Source: an uncultured Oscillospiraceae bacterium
Lineage (GTDB): Bacteria > Bacillota > Clostridia > Oscillospirales > Ruminococcaceae
Length of the DNA stretch: 64,000 nucleotides
Direction: 5' to 3'
Assembly: GCA_910579175.1 (NCBI GenBank)
Contig: CAJTTB010000002.1
Coordinates: forward strand, 62,001-126,000
In this document: piece by piece, positions 52,836-61,630 of the stretch
Numbering within the stretch: the stretch's first letter is position 1
How the letters are laid out: every line of letters starts with the position of its first letter
Notes under the pieces: generated by a model
The model's input: the letters and a program-made list of their open reading frames with translations, nothing else
Told to the model about the DNA's origin: nothing
Database searches by the model: none
Position numbers and translations under genes: made by a program

Positions 52836-52929
52836 ACCACTACGGTTGTTCATTCACCATAAAACTGTTTATAGCAGCAAATTGTCAATATGATGTTTGG
52901 TTTTCTAATCCATATACAACAAATCTTAG

Positions 52930-52974
52930 AAAAAAAGACTGCAATCCCAGATTCTTTGAGATTGCAGTTTTTTT
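52930..52974. terminator. bidirectional terminator between murC and the cyclophilin genes
   Basis: ACTGCAATC pairs with GATTGCAGT (52938-52968), flanked by A and T tracts. Confidence 0.8.
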
Positions 52975-52981
52975 ATCACGC

Positions 52982-53680
52982 TTATTGTTCAATTTTAATA
53001 TGCTCAATGACAACACTTTCCAATGGTTTATCATTTTGATCAGTTTCTGTAGCAATAATTTCATCTACAATATCCATACCAGATACCACCTGTCCAAATA
53101 CTGTATGAAGCCCATCTAGATGAGGGGTCCCACCTACTTCTTGATATTTTTCTACAACGTTATCCGCATATTCTGTCACACCTCTGCCCTGCGTTTGATG
53201 ATAAAGTATCGCATCTTCTGTTGCTGTAGAAGTGGTTGCATCTTTATCTGCTTGTACAATAAAAAATTGGCTTCCATTTGTATTTGCCCCTGAATTTGCC
53301 ATACACAAAGCACCGCGGAAACAATATAAGTCATTGGAAAATTCATCTTCAAATGGTTTATTCCACAAGCTAGTACCACCCATTCCAGTTGCTGTGGGAT
53401 CTCCACCTTGTATCATAAAGTTTTCAATGACGCGATGGAATACCACACCATCATAATAGCCTTTTTCTGCAAGTCCTACAAAATTTTCTACTGTCTTTGG
53501 AGCTTGGTCTGGATATAAAACCAACTCAATATCTCCATAATCCTTGATGGTCATGGTTGCCTTTACCATAGAATCTGTAGGTTGTTCAAACTGAATCAAC
53601 TTCGGTTGCTTTTCACTGCACCCAACAAAAAACACCATCATCATACAAACTGCCAAAAATAATACACCTATTTTTTTCAT
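52982..53680 (-). CDS. cyclophilin-type peptidyl-prolyl isomerase lipoprotein (copy 1)
   Basis: A 232-residue secreted lipoprotein: basic start, hydrophobic segment and lipobox F-V-G-C (cut before Cys20). The cyclophilin domain follows, with [18 protein letters not shown] (about 82-99, catalytic Arg), a Q-F-F-I-V segment and H-T-V-F-G-Q-V (about 198-204). It likely helps fold exported proteins at the outer face of the membrane. A charged insert with [11 protein letters not shown] lies in the middle. Last of three related minus-strand genes. Confidence 0.93.
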   Translation of the reverse strand: MKKIGVLFLAVCMMMVFFVGCSEKQPKLIQFEQPTDSMVKATMTIKDYGDIELVLYPDQAPKTVENFVGLAEKGYYDGVVFHRVIENFMIQGGDPTATGMGGTSLWNKPFEDEFSNDLYCFRGALCMANSGANTNGSQFFIVQADKDATTSTATEDAILYHQTQGRGVTEYADNVVEKYQEVGGTPHLDGLHTVFGQVVSGMDIVDEIIATETDQNDKPLESVVIEHIKIEQ

Positions 53681-53701
53681 CTTACCATCCTTTCTGATAA
53701 A

Positions 53702-54586
53702 CTATTCTGTTGTTTGTACTGGAATAGAATAACTCTCTAAAAACATAGATTGAATTATGACATCTTCTAGGGGTTTATTAAACTTATCATCACTCACTGG
53801 TACTGCTGCAATTGCATCTACAACATCCAACCCTTCAATCACCTGCCCAAATACAGTATGAGAAAAATCAAGCCAAGGTGCTCCACCTACTTCTTGATAT
53901 TTCTGCATAATCGTTTCTGGAAAGGCTTTCTGAACCGTTTCTTGTAATCGAAAAATCTCCCAAGACTCCTGTGTAATGGTAGACGCCGATGCCTGTACAA
54001 TAAAAAATTGACTTTGATTGGTATTCGCCCCTGAATTTGCCATAGAAAGTGCGCCTCGAAAATGAAGCGCTTGTTCTGAAAATTCATCTTCAAACGGTGT
54101 GCCAAAAGAACTTTGTCCACCTGCTCCAGTCCCAGTCGGATCACCACTTTGAATCACAAAATCCTTTTTTACCCGATGAAATAACATTTGTCCTCTTCCA
54201 GTGGTATTATAATAACCGTTTCGAATCAGCGCCTTAAAATTTTCCACCGCTTTTGGTGCTATTTCTGGAAAAAGCATTACTTTAATATCTCCCATGCTGG
54301 TTTTAATGACTGCGATTTCTTCTCCCTCTACAGGTGCGCGAAAATTCAATAGCTGCATAGCTCCATTACTTGGAAAATGCTCTTCTAAAAATAAATCCGC
54401 TGGTGTTTTTTCTCCCTCTGATGTCAAGATATTATCCAAATCATCTGTGTCCGACCGCGAAGCCAATTCCCCAAAAGAAACCGTTCCTGTATCATCAGGT
54501 TCTTTATAAATCTTATTACAGGACGTAAAAAATAATACCATGATACCAGCAAGTACAATGGTAAATTTATGTTTTAAATGTTTCAT
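53702..54586 (-). CDS. cyclophilin-type peptidyl-prolyl isomerase lipoprotein (copy 2)
   Basis: A 294-residue lipoprotein with lipobox F-T-S-C (Cys about 23) and a linker of about 65 residues. The cyclophilin domain includes L-F-H-R-V-K-K-D-F-V-I-Q-S-G-D-P-T (catalytic Arg present), Q-F-F-I-V-Q-A and H-T-V-F-G-Q-V-I. The ATG at 54586 after GGTTGGTG is preferred to a TTG seven codons upstream. It lies 21 bases before copy 1 and 24 bases after copy 3, so the three form an operon and probably arose by duplication. Confidence 0.92.
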   Translation of the reverse strand: MKHLKHKFTIVLAGIMVLFFTSCNKIYKEPDDTGTVSFGELASRSDTDDLDNILTSEGEKTPADLFLEEHFPSNGAMQLLNFRAPVEGEEIAVIKTSMGDIKVMLFPEIAPKAVENFKALIRNGYYNTTGRGQMLFHRVKKDFVIQSGDPTGTGAGGQSSFGTPFEDEFSEQALHFRGALSMANSGANTNQSQFFIVQASASTITQESWEIFRLQETVQKAFPETIMQKYQEVGGAPWLDFSHTVFGQVIEGLDVVDAIAAVPVSDDKFNKPLEDVIIQSMFLESYSIPVQTTE

Positions 54587-54610
54587 TATCGCACCAACCT
54601 TTTTCAAACA

Positions 54611-55369
54611 TTACTCTGCACCGTCGGTAGAATCATCAAAGGAATATGCAGACAACTCAATAGATTCAATGATCAATTCTTTTGCAGGTATACCAGTATC
54701 TTGTCCTTCATCTGTTTTCTTAGTCTCTTGATTGATAATATTATCCACAATATCCAGCCCTTCTACCACCTGTCCAAATACAGTAAAGCGTCCAGTATAA
54801 ACTGGCATACCACCAAGTTCTTTATAAGCACTGATAACCTTTTCAGGATAATTATTTTCTTCCAATTGTTCTAAAATCTCTGTATCAGCTTCACGATTTC
54901 CCACAATAAAAAAACGACTATCTGACATAATGGTTTTGGCAAAGATACCTTCTTCATCTCCAATTGCTGAAACTGCCCCTGAAAAGTGCCAGACATCCTT
55001 AGAAGTCTCCGGTTTGATTTTCTCACCATCTTCAGTAACTACCTTACCTTCATTGCCAACATCGTCAGTAGCCCCTGCAAGCATAGAGCTGACTTCTTTT
55101 TGAACAGAAAAAATGGGATTGTTATTATAAAAACCTTCTTGTACCAACTTTTTAAAATGTGCTACTGTATTTGGAGCATAATCTTCATATAGAACAAATT
55201 TAATCACTCCCATATTTGTAGTCATAATTGCCATTTCTTGCCCTTCTTCTGGCGGCTGCAACTGTACTAAATTTACCTCTCCTGGGGGTTGGGTCCCAGC
55301 AGGCATACAGCCTGTCAGACAAACAATGCCAATTGTCATCGAGAGCATAATATTTAAAATTTTATTCAT
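54611..55369 (-). CDS. degenerate cyclophilin-like lipoprotein (copy 3)
   Basis: A 252-residue lipoprotein (lipobox L-T-G-C, Cys about 21). It shares the cyclophilin framework (A-P-N-T-V-A-H-F-K-K-L-V-Q-E-G-F-Y near residue 75, R-F-F-I-V-G, and F-T-V-F-G-Q-V-V-E-G-L near 215) but not the catalytic block. The F-H-R-V...Q-G-G-D-P-T segment is replaced by I-F-S-V-Q-K-E-V-S-S-M-L-A-G-A-T-D-D, removing the key Arg. It is probably not an active isomerase and may bind peptides or the paralogs. GGAGGGG precedes ATG 55369. First gene of the three. Confidence 0.88.
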   Translation of the reverse strand: MNKILNIMLSMTIGIVCLTGCMPAGTQPPGEVNLVQLQPPEEGQEMAIMTTNMGVIKFVLYEDYAPNTVAHFKKLVQEGFYNNNPIFSVQKEVSSMLAGATDDVGNEGKVVTEDGEKIKPETSKDVWHFSGAVSAIGDEEGIFAKTIMSDSRFFIVGNREADTEILEQLEENNYPEKVISAYKELGGMPVYTGRFTVFGQVVEGLDIVDNIINQETKKTDEGQDTGIPAKELIIESIELSAYSFDDSTDGAE

Positions 55370-55403
55370 GATACCCCTCCAAGTGATTGTTATGAAAAAC
55401 AAA

Positions 55404-55469
55404 CTATTTTTTATTACGAGCCGCTGATGACAGTCAGGCGTATCTGCGAGTAACAAAAAATATTCCTTT
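55404..55469. repeat. 66-bp hairpin repeat, single copy on the 3' side of the GHKL gene
   Basis: This copy matches 57383-57448 at 62 of 66 positions. It begins CTATTTTTTATTACGAG, holds a small CTGA...TCAG hairpin in the middle and ends GTAACAAAAAATATTCC. The outer TTTTTT and TTAC sequences can pair with the distal GTAA and AAAAAA. It lies between copy 3 of the cyclophilins and the GHKL gene. Confidence 0.85.
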
Positions 55470-55588
55470 AATTCCCTGTTGGTAATCTTGATTATCTACA
55501 CAAAAGCGTTCAATGAAGATAGACTATCCCTCCCTACTATGCTAAATAACAAGTATGGAGGGGTTTTCAATGTAGCTTTGACCGTCAA

Positions 55589-57013
55589 TTATTTTCTAAA
55601 CAGCTTAAATCCCAACTTAGGTTTATCAGTTTTAACATTTGGTTCAGATTTAATATTTCCCATAAACGTATGACCCAACATATTTGTTAAGTCATTTTCA
55701 AAATCTCTTGTATTATCTTCATATCCATGCTGATAATGTGCAAATTCATGTAACAATACACCACAAAAATCAATTGGATTAGATAATACATTACGCCTAA
55801 TAATGATTGCATTTTCTGATGAATCATATACCCCGCGTGTAGCTATACCATCTAAACCTACTCTGATGGTCTCAGAAATCTTTATATCTATATTGTATTT
55901 AAATCCATGCTTTTTTAGAAATGCTATGATTTCTTTGGACAACTCAAATGTTTGTTTCTCGGTAGCCGTCAGGTTCTCTATCAAAACAAATTTATAAGAG
56001 AATGATTCATCATATTCTTTAAAAACTGTATCAAAGGTTGAAACCGAGTCTTTAATCTTGCCATACACACTATCTGTTACTAATACCAGTGTTTTTCCGC
56101 TTTGCTCTAATATTTCCACTTGCTGATTGCTCATAGTGGTTCTTCGAGCGGGCGTCATAAATACCACATTACCGTCCTTATTTAATGTTTCTGCGGCATG
56201 AGTAGCTACATCTACCCAACTTGATTCATCGCTGTTGGTTCCACTCATTATATTTTGTAGGTCATTAACCAATGGTATAAGAACAGAATTGGATTTGCAT
56301 TGTCTTAAAATGTTCTTAAGCGTATCGGAATAAGCCGTTCTACCTACGTTTGATCGTTCTCTATTAAGAGCTTTTTTAATTTGTGCATTGATGTTGGTTA
56401 TGTTATAACTGAATAAAAAGTTTTCTTCTATTGCTACTTGCACACCATTTATGTAAATAATAGCAGGCTTTTTTGCACACTGGTATACTTCACCATATTT
56501 TGTTCTTTCCAACAATTTGAGGTTATCGTTGAAACAAAGGAACATTGCTTTAGCTTTTTCAATGGCTGTATCTGAAATTCCGTCAATGATAAATTCTGTA
56601 CCCACAAAAGCTTTATCAATAGGATCATCAAACACAGCATGCAATGTCTGAATATCAAAACCGGATTTCTGAGCCATCGTTAAAGAAATATGTCCATACT
56701 TAGAGTTTATTTCCACGCCAATACCTTTCCGGTGAAATACAGCTAATGCGTCTTTTAATCCTACGCCAAATTTTCCAATTAAAAATGGAGATGCGAGTTT
56801 TTCTTGATTCTCATTTTGAGTAAAGTGTGAATATTGAAGACCTCTACCAAAATCTCTAATATGCCACTTTGTTCCCAGTTTATATATTTCTATTTCTTTG
56901 GACTTGGTCAGGAACTGCTCATCTAATGCGTTTGCAATAATCTCTCTAGCTGCATGCTCTGGCTCCCAATGCTCAAGAACCTGCTCAATATTCAAATCAA
57001 ATAATTTATCCAT
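55589..57013 (-). CDS. GHKL-type ATPase fused to an HEXXH metalloprotease-like domain
   Basis: A 474-residue protein I cannot assign to a named family. The N-terminus has Hsp90/GHKL ATP-binding features: N-box A-A-R-E-I-I-A-N-A-L-D-E (21-32, Glu24/Asn28), D-x-G-x-G as R-D-F-G-R-G (53-58), and G-K-F-G-V-G-L-K-D (80-88). A middle region (about 130-380) is unrecognised. The C-terminus has G-V-L-L-H-E-F-A-H-Y-Q-H-G with H-E-x-x-H at 422-426 and a possible third ligand Glu439, as in zinc proteases. No signal peptide or membrane helix is seen. GGAGG precedes ATG 57013. It has its own promoter and is flanked on both sides by hairpin repeats, suggesting an acquired accessory gene. Confidence 0.85.
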   Translation of the reverse strand: MDKLFDLNIEQVLEHWEPEHAAREIIANALDEQFLTKSKEIEIYKLGTKWHIRDFGRGLQYSHFTQNENQEKLASPFLIGKFGVGLKDALAVFHRKGIGVEINSKYGHISLTMAQKSGFDIQTLHAVFDDPIDKAFVGTEFIIDGISDTAIEKAKAMFLCFNDNLKLLERTKYGEVYQCAKKPAIIYINGVQVAIEENFLFSYNITNINAQIKKALNRERSNVGRTAYSDTLKNILRQCKSNSVLIPLVNDLQNIMSGTNSDESSWVDVATHAAETLNKDGNVVFMTPARRTTMSNQQVEILEQSGKTLVLVTDSVYGKIKDSVSTFDTVFKEYDESFSYKFVLIENLTATEKQTFELSKEIIAFLKKHGFKYNIDIKISETIRVGLDGIATRGVYDSSENAIIIRRNVLSNPIDFCGVLLHEFAHYQHGYEDNTRDFENDLTNMLGHTFMGNIKSEPNVKTDKPKLGFKLFRK

Positions 57014-57058
57014 GCTGTAACCTCCGTGCATATTGATGTGCCCTCTATCTTTGAGTTA

Positions 57059-57087
57059 ATTATAAATTATTTAGGTATTATTTGCAA
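57059..57087 (-). promoter_or_regulatory. promoter of the GHKL/HEXXH gene
   Basis: On the minus strand, TTGCAA (57082-57087), a 17-bp spacer and TATAAT (57059-57064), about 46 bases before the start codon. Confidence 0.7.
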
Positions 57088-57285
57088 GAAAGCTATACTC
57101 ATTACCATAGCCTCCTCTTTTCATCTAAGCATTAAATAAATTTATATTGCCCTTTGTATGTGAGTCTAAAAAGAAAGAGAATGACTGCAGAAATCGGATA
57201 TTTTCTAACAGTTTTTGATATTTATATATTGTATTTGTATGACTATACGGCACTTTCAATCAGGAATACAAAGCCGAATTGGGAC

Positions 57286-57485
57286 TTTTTTATTATGAAG
57301 CAGCCAACTTCGTTGGCGATTTGCGAAATAACAAAAAATATACCTTTTATTTTTGTGCCTTCAGGCACATTGCAGATCAATTCTATTTTTTATTACGAGC
57401 CGCTGACGTTAGTCAGGCGTATTTGCGAGTAACAAAAAATATTCCTTTTCTCCTGTGTCCGCAGGCACATTACAGATCAATATTA
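57286..57485. repeat. two tandem 100-bp hairpin repeat units
   Basis: Units at 57286-57385 and 57386-57485 have identical length and share TTTTTTATTA at the start, a TTTGCGA...TAACAAAAAATAT middle and a GGCACATT-CAGATCAA end. A third unit begins at 57486 (TTTTTCATTA) and decays. Each unit holds two hairpins. The first differs between units but keeps pairing (CCAAC/GTTGG against CTGAC/GTCAG). The second is GTGCC TTCA GGCAC in unit 1 and weaker in unit 2. It lies about 270 bases upstream of the GHKL gene start. Confidence 0.85.
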
Positions 57486-57587
57486 TTTTTCATTATAACT
57501 TATCTCTTAGAGGGGGACAACTCAAAAATGCTGACATTTTATAAATAAACTGTTAATAGTTCATAACAACTATTATTTCATCCTTAT

Positions 57588-58523
57588 TTACGAAATCGTT
57601 ATACATTGCACTTGCTTTTGTATTTGATCAATATCGGATAATTTTGGAATTTCTGTTCCATCACAACAAACACTTGCTGTTCCTGCTGCTGCTGCAAAGC
57701 AAAGTGCTTGTTCTAAACTGTATGCTTCTAACAATTTTGCCAAAAATCCTGCCAATGTGGTATCTCCTGCACCAACCGTTGATTTCATTTCCACTTCTGG
57801 AACCGAAATATACTTTATCTGTTGATTTCCCGCATAAAGCAATCCATCTTTTCCCAAACTCACCAAAACATGTTGGATATCTTCTGCCAACTTTAATGCT
57901 GCTTGTTCCAAATCAGACTTTTGAGGCATAACAGTATGAAAAATTTTTTCTAATTCCACTCGATTGGGCTTTATCATAAATGGTTTTATCTGTTGATAAT
58001 CTTCCCATTCAAACACTCCAGTATCAATCACAACCCGAATATTCTGTCGACGAAACTGCATAATAAAATCCCGATAAACTGATTTTTCAATACCCGGTGG
58101 TAAACTTCCTGCAAATACCAGAATGGTATCATCATTTATAGATTGCTTGATACAATGATATATCTGATCCAAATCTGTCAGTTTTAATGTAGGACCAGCA
58201 CGATTTATCTTTAGTACTCGCCCATCTTTTAAAACCAAAGTCATATTTTCTCGAATTGCTGATTTTACTGGAAATAGTTCTGCTGCTACCTGTTCTTGTA
58301 CAAGCAAGGTTTTTAACATTTCTAGATTGTCTTGACCTGCCAAACAATATGCTTTTACTGGTACATTGAGCATTGTCAACACACGTGCCACATTGATTCC
58401 CTTTCCACCTGGATAAATTTCCTCTCTCTGTGCTGTACAAGGTTCTTCAAAATCAAGTTCCTTTATCCACACAGTTACATCCAAAGATGGATTTAGACAA
58501 ACTGTTATTACTTTAGAAAACAT
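57588..58523 (-). CDS. 1-phosphofructokinase family hexose kinase (PfkB)
   Basis: A 311-residue PfkB kinase of the FruK/LacC branch, phosphorylating fructose-1-phosphate or tagatose-6-phosphate. It begins V-I-T-V-C-L-N-P-S-L-D-V-T, with Y-P-G-G-K-G-I-N-V-A-R-V-L (about 36-48), F-A-G-S-L-P-P-G, K-P-N-R-V-E-L and the signature S-T-V-G-A-G-D-T-T-L-A-G (about 245-256, catalytic Asp). ATG 58523 is better spaced from GAGGG than an ATG two codons earlier. It lies 46 bases after cysS, probably co-transcribed from the T-box promoter, an unusual partnership. No PTS gene is adjacent. Confidence 0.88.
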   Translation of the reverse strand: MFSKVITVCLNPSLDVTVWIKELDFEEPCTAQREEIYPGGKGINVARVLTMLNVPVKAYCLAGQDNLEMLKTLLVQEQVAAELFPVKSAIRENMTLVLKDGRVLKINRAGPTLKLTDLDQIYHCIKQSINDDTILVFAGSLPPGIEKSVYRDFIMQFRRQNIRVVIDTGVFEWEDYQQIKPFMIKPNRVELEKIFHTVMPQKSDLEQAALKLAEDIQHVLVSLGKDGLLYAGNQQIKYISVPEVEMKSTVGAGDTTLAGFLAKLLEAYSLEQALCFAAAAGTASVCCDGTEIPKLSDIDQIQKQVQCITIS

Positions 58524-58568
58524 TTTCATGCCCTCACTCTTATCTTAATTGTTTCTGATAGCCAATGA

Positions 58569-59963
58569 TCAAATCTTCTGCACCTGTGTTCCCTGTCGAG
58601 TTTCTCTTACTTCATAACCCAACTTTAAAATTTCATCGCGAATCGCATCTGCTTTTGCAAAATCCTTTTGTTTTCTTGCGTCAATGCGCTGTTGTACCAA
58701 ATCCAAAATTTCTTGTGGAATTTCCTGTTGTTTTTCCTGATAGAGTAGACCCAATACAGAAGTGAGTTCTAAAAATAAATTCTCAGCAAATACAATATAT
58801 TCCAAACTTGCAGGCACTTCTGACGCAATTGCTGTATTCATTTCTCGTACCAATTCAAAGACATATGCAATGGCATCTGCGGTATTGAGATCGTCGTCCA
58901 TCGCCTGAATAAACTTTTGACGATATTCCTCTAAAGATTGTTTTTGTTCTTGTGTCAGTTCTCCTGATTTGGCGACTGCTTTTGCCCTTTGCAATGTTTC
59001 TTTACAATGATATAAACGTGTCAAAGCTGCTTGGCATTGCTCAATCACTTCTAAAGAATAATTAATTGGACTGCGATAATGTGCTTGCAACATCATAAAT
59101 CGAATTGGTTCATATCCAAATTGCTGTGCCACTTCGCGCACGGTAAAGAAATTGTTAAGTGATTTAGACATCTTATGATTATCTACTTTAATATATCCAT
59201 TGTGCATCCAATAATTAGAAAATGTTACTCCAGAAGCTGCCTCACTTTGTGCAATCTCATTTTCATGATGTGGAAAGATTAAATCTTGACCCCCACAGTG
59301 AATATCAATGGTTTCCCCTAGCATACTGCGTGACATAGCAGAACACTCAATATGCCAACCTGGTCTTCCCTTGCCCCAAGGAGAGCCCCAACTTGGCTCT
59401 CCTGGTTTTGCAGCTTTCCACAATGCAAAGTCCATTGGATCTTCTTTAATATCTCCTGTTGCAATCCGTGCACCTGCTTCCAAATCCTCCAATGGCATAT
59501 GTGATAATTTTCCATAATCTTTAAACTGCTTGGTTTTAAAATAAACATCTCCATTGACCTGATAGGCAAAACCCTTTTCTACCAATGTTTTTACAATGCT
59601 GATAATACTTTTCATATTCTCTGTTACTTTTGGATGAATGGTAGCAGGACGAACATTTAATCCCTGTGCGTCCTGTTGATACTCCTTAATATAGCGTTCA
59701 GAGATATCGCTAGCAGACACTTGTTCTTCATTTGCCTTCTGAATAATCTTATCATCTACATCGGTAAAATTTTGCACAAACGTTACCTTTTGACCGCGAT
59801 ATTCCAAATAACGTCTCAACACATCGAATACGACAATGGGTCTTGCATTTCCAATGTGAATAAAATTATACACCGTAGGACCACAAGCATATATTTTTAC
59901 TTCATCTGGTGTGATTGTTTTCAATTCTTCTTTTTGTCTTGTTAATGTATTATATACTTTCAT
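58569..59963 (-). CDS. cysS: cysteinyl-tRNA synthetase
   Basis: A 464-residue class I synthetase charging tRNA-Cys. The zinc Cys lies in Y-A-C-G-P-T-V-Y-N (about 27-35), HIGH appears as H-I-G-N (about 39-42), the S-W-G-S-P-W-G-K-G-R-P-G-W-H-I-E-C-S-A-M-S block follows (about 195-215), and KMSKS is intact in H-K-M-S-K-S-L-N-N. ATG 59963 is 9 bases after AGGAG; two earlier in-frame starts are poorly spaced. It follows cysE by 44 bases. Confidence 0.96.
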   Translation of the reverse strand: MKVYNTLTRQKEELKTITPDEVKIYACGPTVYNFIHIGNARPIVVFDVLRRYLEYRGQKVTFVQNFTDVDDKIIQKANEEQVSASDISERYIKEYQQDAQGLNVRPATIHPKVTENMKSIISIVKTLVEKGFAYQVNGDVYFKTKQFKDYGKLSHMPLEDLEAGARIATGDIKEDPMDFALWKAAKPGEPSWGSPWGKGRPGWHIECSAMSRSMLGETIDIHCGGQDLIFPHHENEIAQSEAASGVTFSNYWMHNGYIKVDNHKMSKSLNNFFTVREVAQQFGYEPIRFMMLQAHYRSPINYSLEVIEQCQAALTRLYHCKETLQRAKAVAKSGELTQEQKQSLEEYRQKFIQAMDDDLNTADAIAYVFELVREMNTAIASEVPASLEYIVFAENLFLELTSVLGLLYQEKQQEIPQEILDLVQQRIDARKQKDFAKADAIRDEILKLGYEVRETRQGTQVQKI

Positions 59964-60007
59964 CTTCATACGCTCCTTCTCTATTGCTATCCTATGCAAA
60001 TTCAATC

Positions 60008-60682
60008 TTATTTATTTAATGATGTACTCTGTTTTTGACAATCAATTTCCGCTTCCAATGTTGCAATGCGCTTCTCCAATTTTCTAACACAGATGGACAT
60101 TTTACAAAGCTCTTGTGCAACAGGGTCTGGTATATGCACCTGATCCAAGTCGCTGCAAACTTTTTTGCCATTGCGTCTGACAATTCTTGCAGGCACGCCA
60201 ACCGCTGTAGAGTTTGGCGGCAACTCTGACAACAACACTGCATTAGATGCCACTTTGCTATCATCTCCTACCTTAAAAGGTCCCAACACCTTTGCACCAC
60301 TTCCAATCATAACACGGTCTCCCAATGTTGGATGACGCTTGCCACAATCCTTTCCAGTTCCACCCAAGGTCACTCCCTGATAAATGGTGCAGTCATCACC
60401 TATGACAGTGGTTTCTCCAATGACGACCCCTGTGCCATGGTCAATCACCAAACCTCTTCCAATCTCTGCACCTGGATGTATCTCAATCCCAGTAAAAAAC
60501 TTTGTCAACTGGGAAATCAATCTGGCAATAAAATGACATCGGTGTTTTAAAAACCAATGTGCAATTCGATACCAAAAAACAGCGTGAAAACCAGAATAAA
60601 GTAAAAAAATTTCCAACTTACTTCTAGCCGCTGGGTCTCTTGTTTTATAAGCATCCAAATCATCGCGAATATTTTTAAACAA
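60008..60682 (-). CDS. cysE: serine O-acetyltransferase
   Basis: A 224-residue left-handed beta-helix enzyme making O-acetylserine, the first committed step of cysteine synthesis. The helical N-terminus (D-P-A-A-R-S-K-L-E) is followed by I-H-P-G-A-E-I-G-R-G-L-V-I-D-H-G-T-G-V-V-I-G-E (split here as I-H-P-G-A-E-I-G / D-H-G-T-G-V-V-I-G-E, about 67-90) and hexapeptide repeats G-D-R-V-M-I-G-S-G-A-K-V-L-G. The start is TTG, 8 bases after AGGAG. Controlled by the cysteine T-box upstream and co-transcribed with cysS. Confidence 0.95.
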   Translation of the reverse strand: MFKNIRDDLDAYKTRDPAARSKLEIFLLYSGFHAVFWYRIAHWFLKHRCHFIARLISQLTKFFTGIEIHPGAEIGRGLVIDHGTGVVIGETTVIGDDCTIYQGVTLGGTGKDCGKRHPTLGDRVMIGSGAKVLGPFKVGDDSKVASNAVLLSELPPNSTAVGVPARIVRRNGKKVCSDLDQVHIPDPVAQELCKMSICVRKLEKRIATLEAEIDCQKQSTSLNK

Positions 60683-60708
60683 GACAATCTCTCCTCTCCA
60701 TAATTTAT

Positions 60709-60945
60709 AAAACCGCCTTCTAAAGGAAACAAATCCTTTAGAAGGCGGTTTTTCCGCGGTCCCACTTCTATTTTTACTCTTGTTTCCTTAACGCGGAAAA
60801 AACGAATTACCATAATTAGAAACCAATCCATTTCCTTTGCTGTAATCTGCTCTAAGACGCACTTCACAAAGTAACTTTTCCATTATGTCCTCTCAGCACA
60901 CTAGACATATTCTCTGTTGGCATTTTACCTTGCTACTCTTTCTTT
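60709..60945 (-). ncRNA. T-box riboswitch (cysteine specific) of the cysE-cysS operon
   Basis: On the minus strand the leader has the stem I opening AAAGAGTAGCAAGG (about 60928-60941), a GAGAG-type apical region, and a likely specifier TGC (Cys) in GAAGTGCGTC (about 60856-60865). The T-box bulge sequence TGGGACCGCGG is at about 60754-60764. A strong terminator with a stem of about 19 bp (60709-60752) follows immediately. Uncharged tRNA-Cys would stabilise the antiterminator and turn on cysE, cysS and probably the kinase gene. Confidence 0.9.
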
Positions 60946-61056
60946 TCAACGCATTTATAATTCATTTTATGTTCTGAGTATAAAGTTGTGTTTATGATAA
61001 AAATATTCTTTAGAATTTACTAATACTGTATCATAATCATCATAAAAAAGCAAGCT

Positions 61057-61617
61057 TTACTTTGTTGTGTTGATACAGGCTTTATTTTTTAACAAATAAT
61101 CCACTCCAGATATCACAGTAACCACAGCCGTAATCCACATCAATAGATTACTTAAAAAAGCAATGTCAACTGCAATTGGTACAAACTGGTAAATCGTTTT
61201 CAGCAATAAAATGGCTACAATCGAAAACATCTGTAAAATTGTCTTTATCTTTCCATAAATGCTTGCTGCAATGACTGTACCATCGCTTGCCGCCACCAAT
61301 CGCAGAGAAGTTACCAAAAATTCTCTGGCAATGACAATGATAACTACCACCGAACTGGCAAGCCCCAATTCAATAAATGAAATCATCGCTGCCAGCACCA
61401 ACACTTTATCTGCCAGTGGGTCTAAAAATTTTCCAAAATTGGTAATCAGATGGTATTTGCGGGCAATATAGCCATCCAAACAATCGGTAATTGAAGCAAT
61501 GGCAAATATCAGCAATGCCCATAAATAATTCATGGGAATGCTATCCACTAAGAGAAACAATACAAAAAACGGAACTAGAACAATCCTTAAAATCGTTAAT
61601 TTATTCGGTAAATTCAT
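61057..61617 (-). CDS. pgsA: CDP-diacylglycerol-glycerol-3-phosphate 3-phosphatidyltransferase
   Basis: A 186-residue membrane enzyme making phosphatidylglycerol phosphate. The CDP-alcohol phosphotransferase motif D-G-x2-A-R-x8-G-x3-D-x3-D is seen as D-G-Y-I-A-R...F-G-K-F-L-D-P-L-A-D (about 48-71). About five helices. It lies 13 bases after rimO in a recA-recX-rimO-pgsA series on the minus strand. It supplies the substrate for cardiolipin synthase. Confidence 0.95.
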   Translation of the reverse strand: MNLPNKLTILRIVLVPFFVLFLLVDSIPMNYLWALLIFAIASITDCLDGYIARKYHLITNFGKFLDPLADKVLVLAAMISFIELGLASSVVVIIVIAREFLVTSLRLVAASDGTVIAASIYGKIKTILQMFSIVAILLLKTIYQFVPIAVDIAFLSNLLMWITAVVTVISGVDYLLKNKACINTTK

Positions 61618-61630
61618 AATTTTCCCCCAA

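Noticed and set aside
57286..57500. CRISPR array
   Set aside because: Repeats are 100 bp units directly abutting, without short unique spacers, and no cas gene is present.
60788..60883. 31-codon ORF with a GAGAGG site inside the cysE leader
   Set aside because: It coincides with the conserved T-box stem I and antiterminator region. The RNA structure explains the sequence, and the ribosome-like GAGAG is part of the stem I apical motif.
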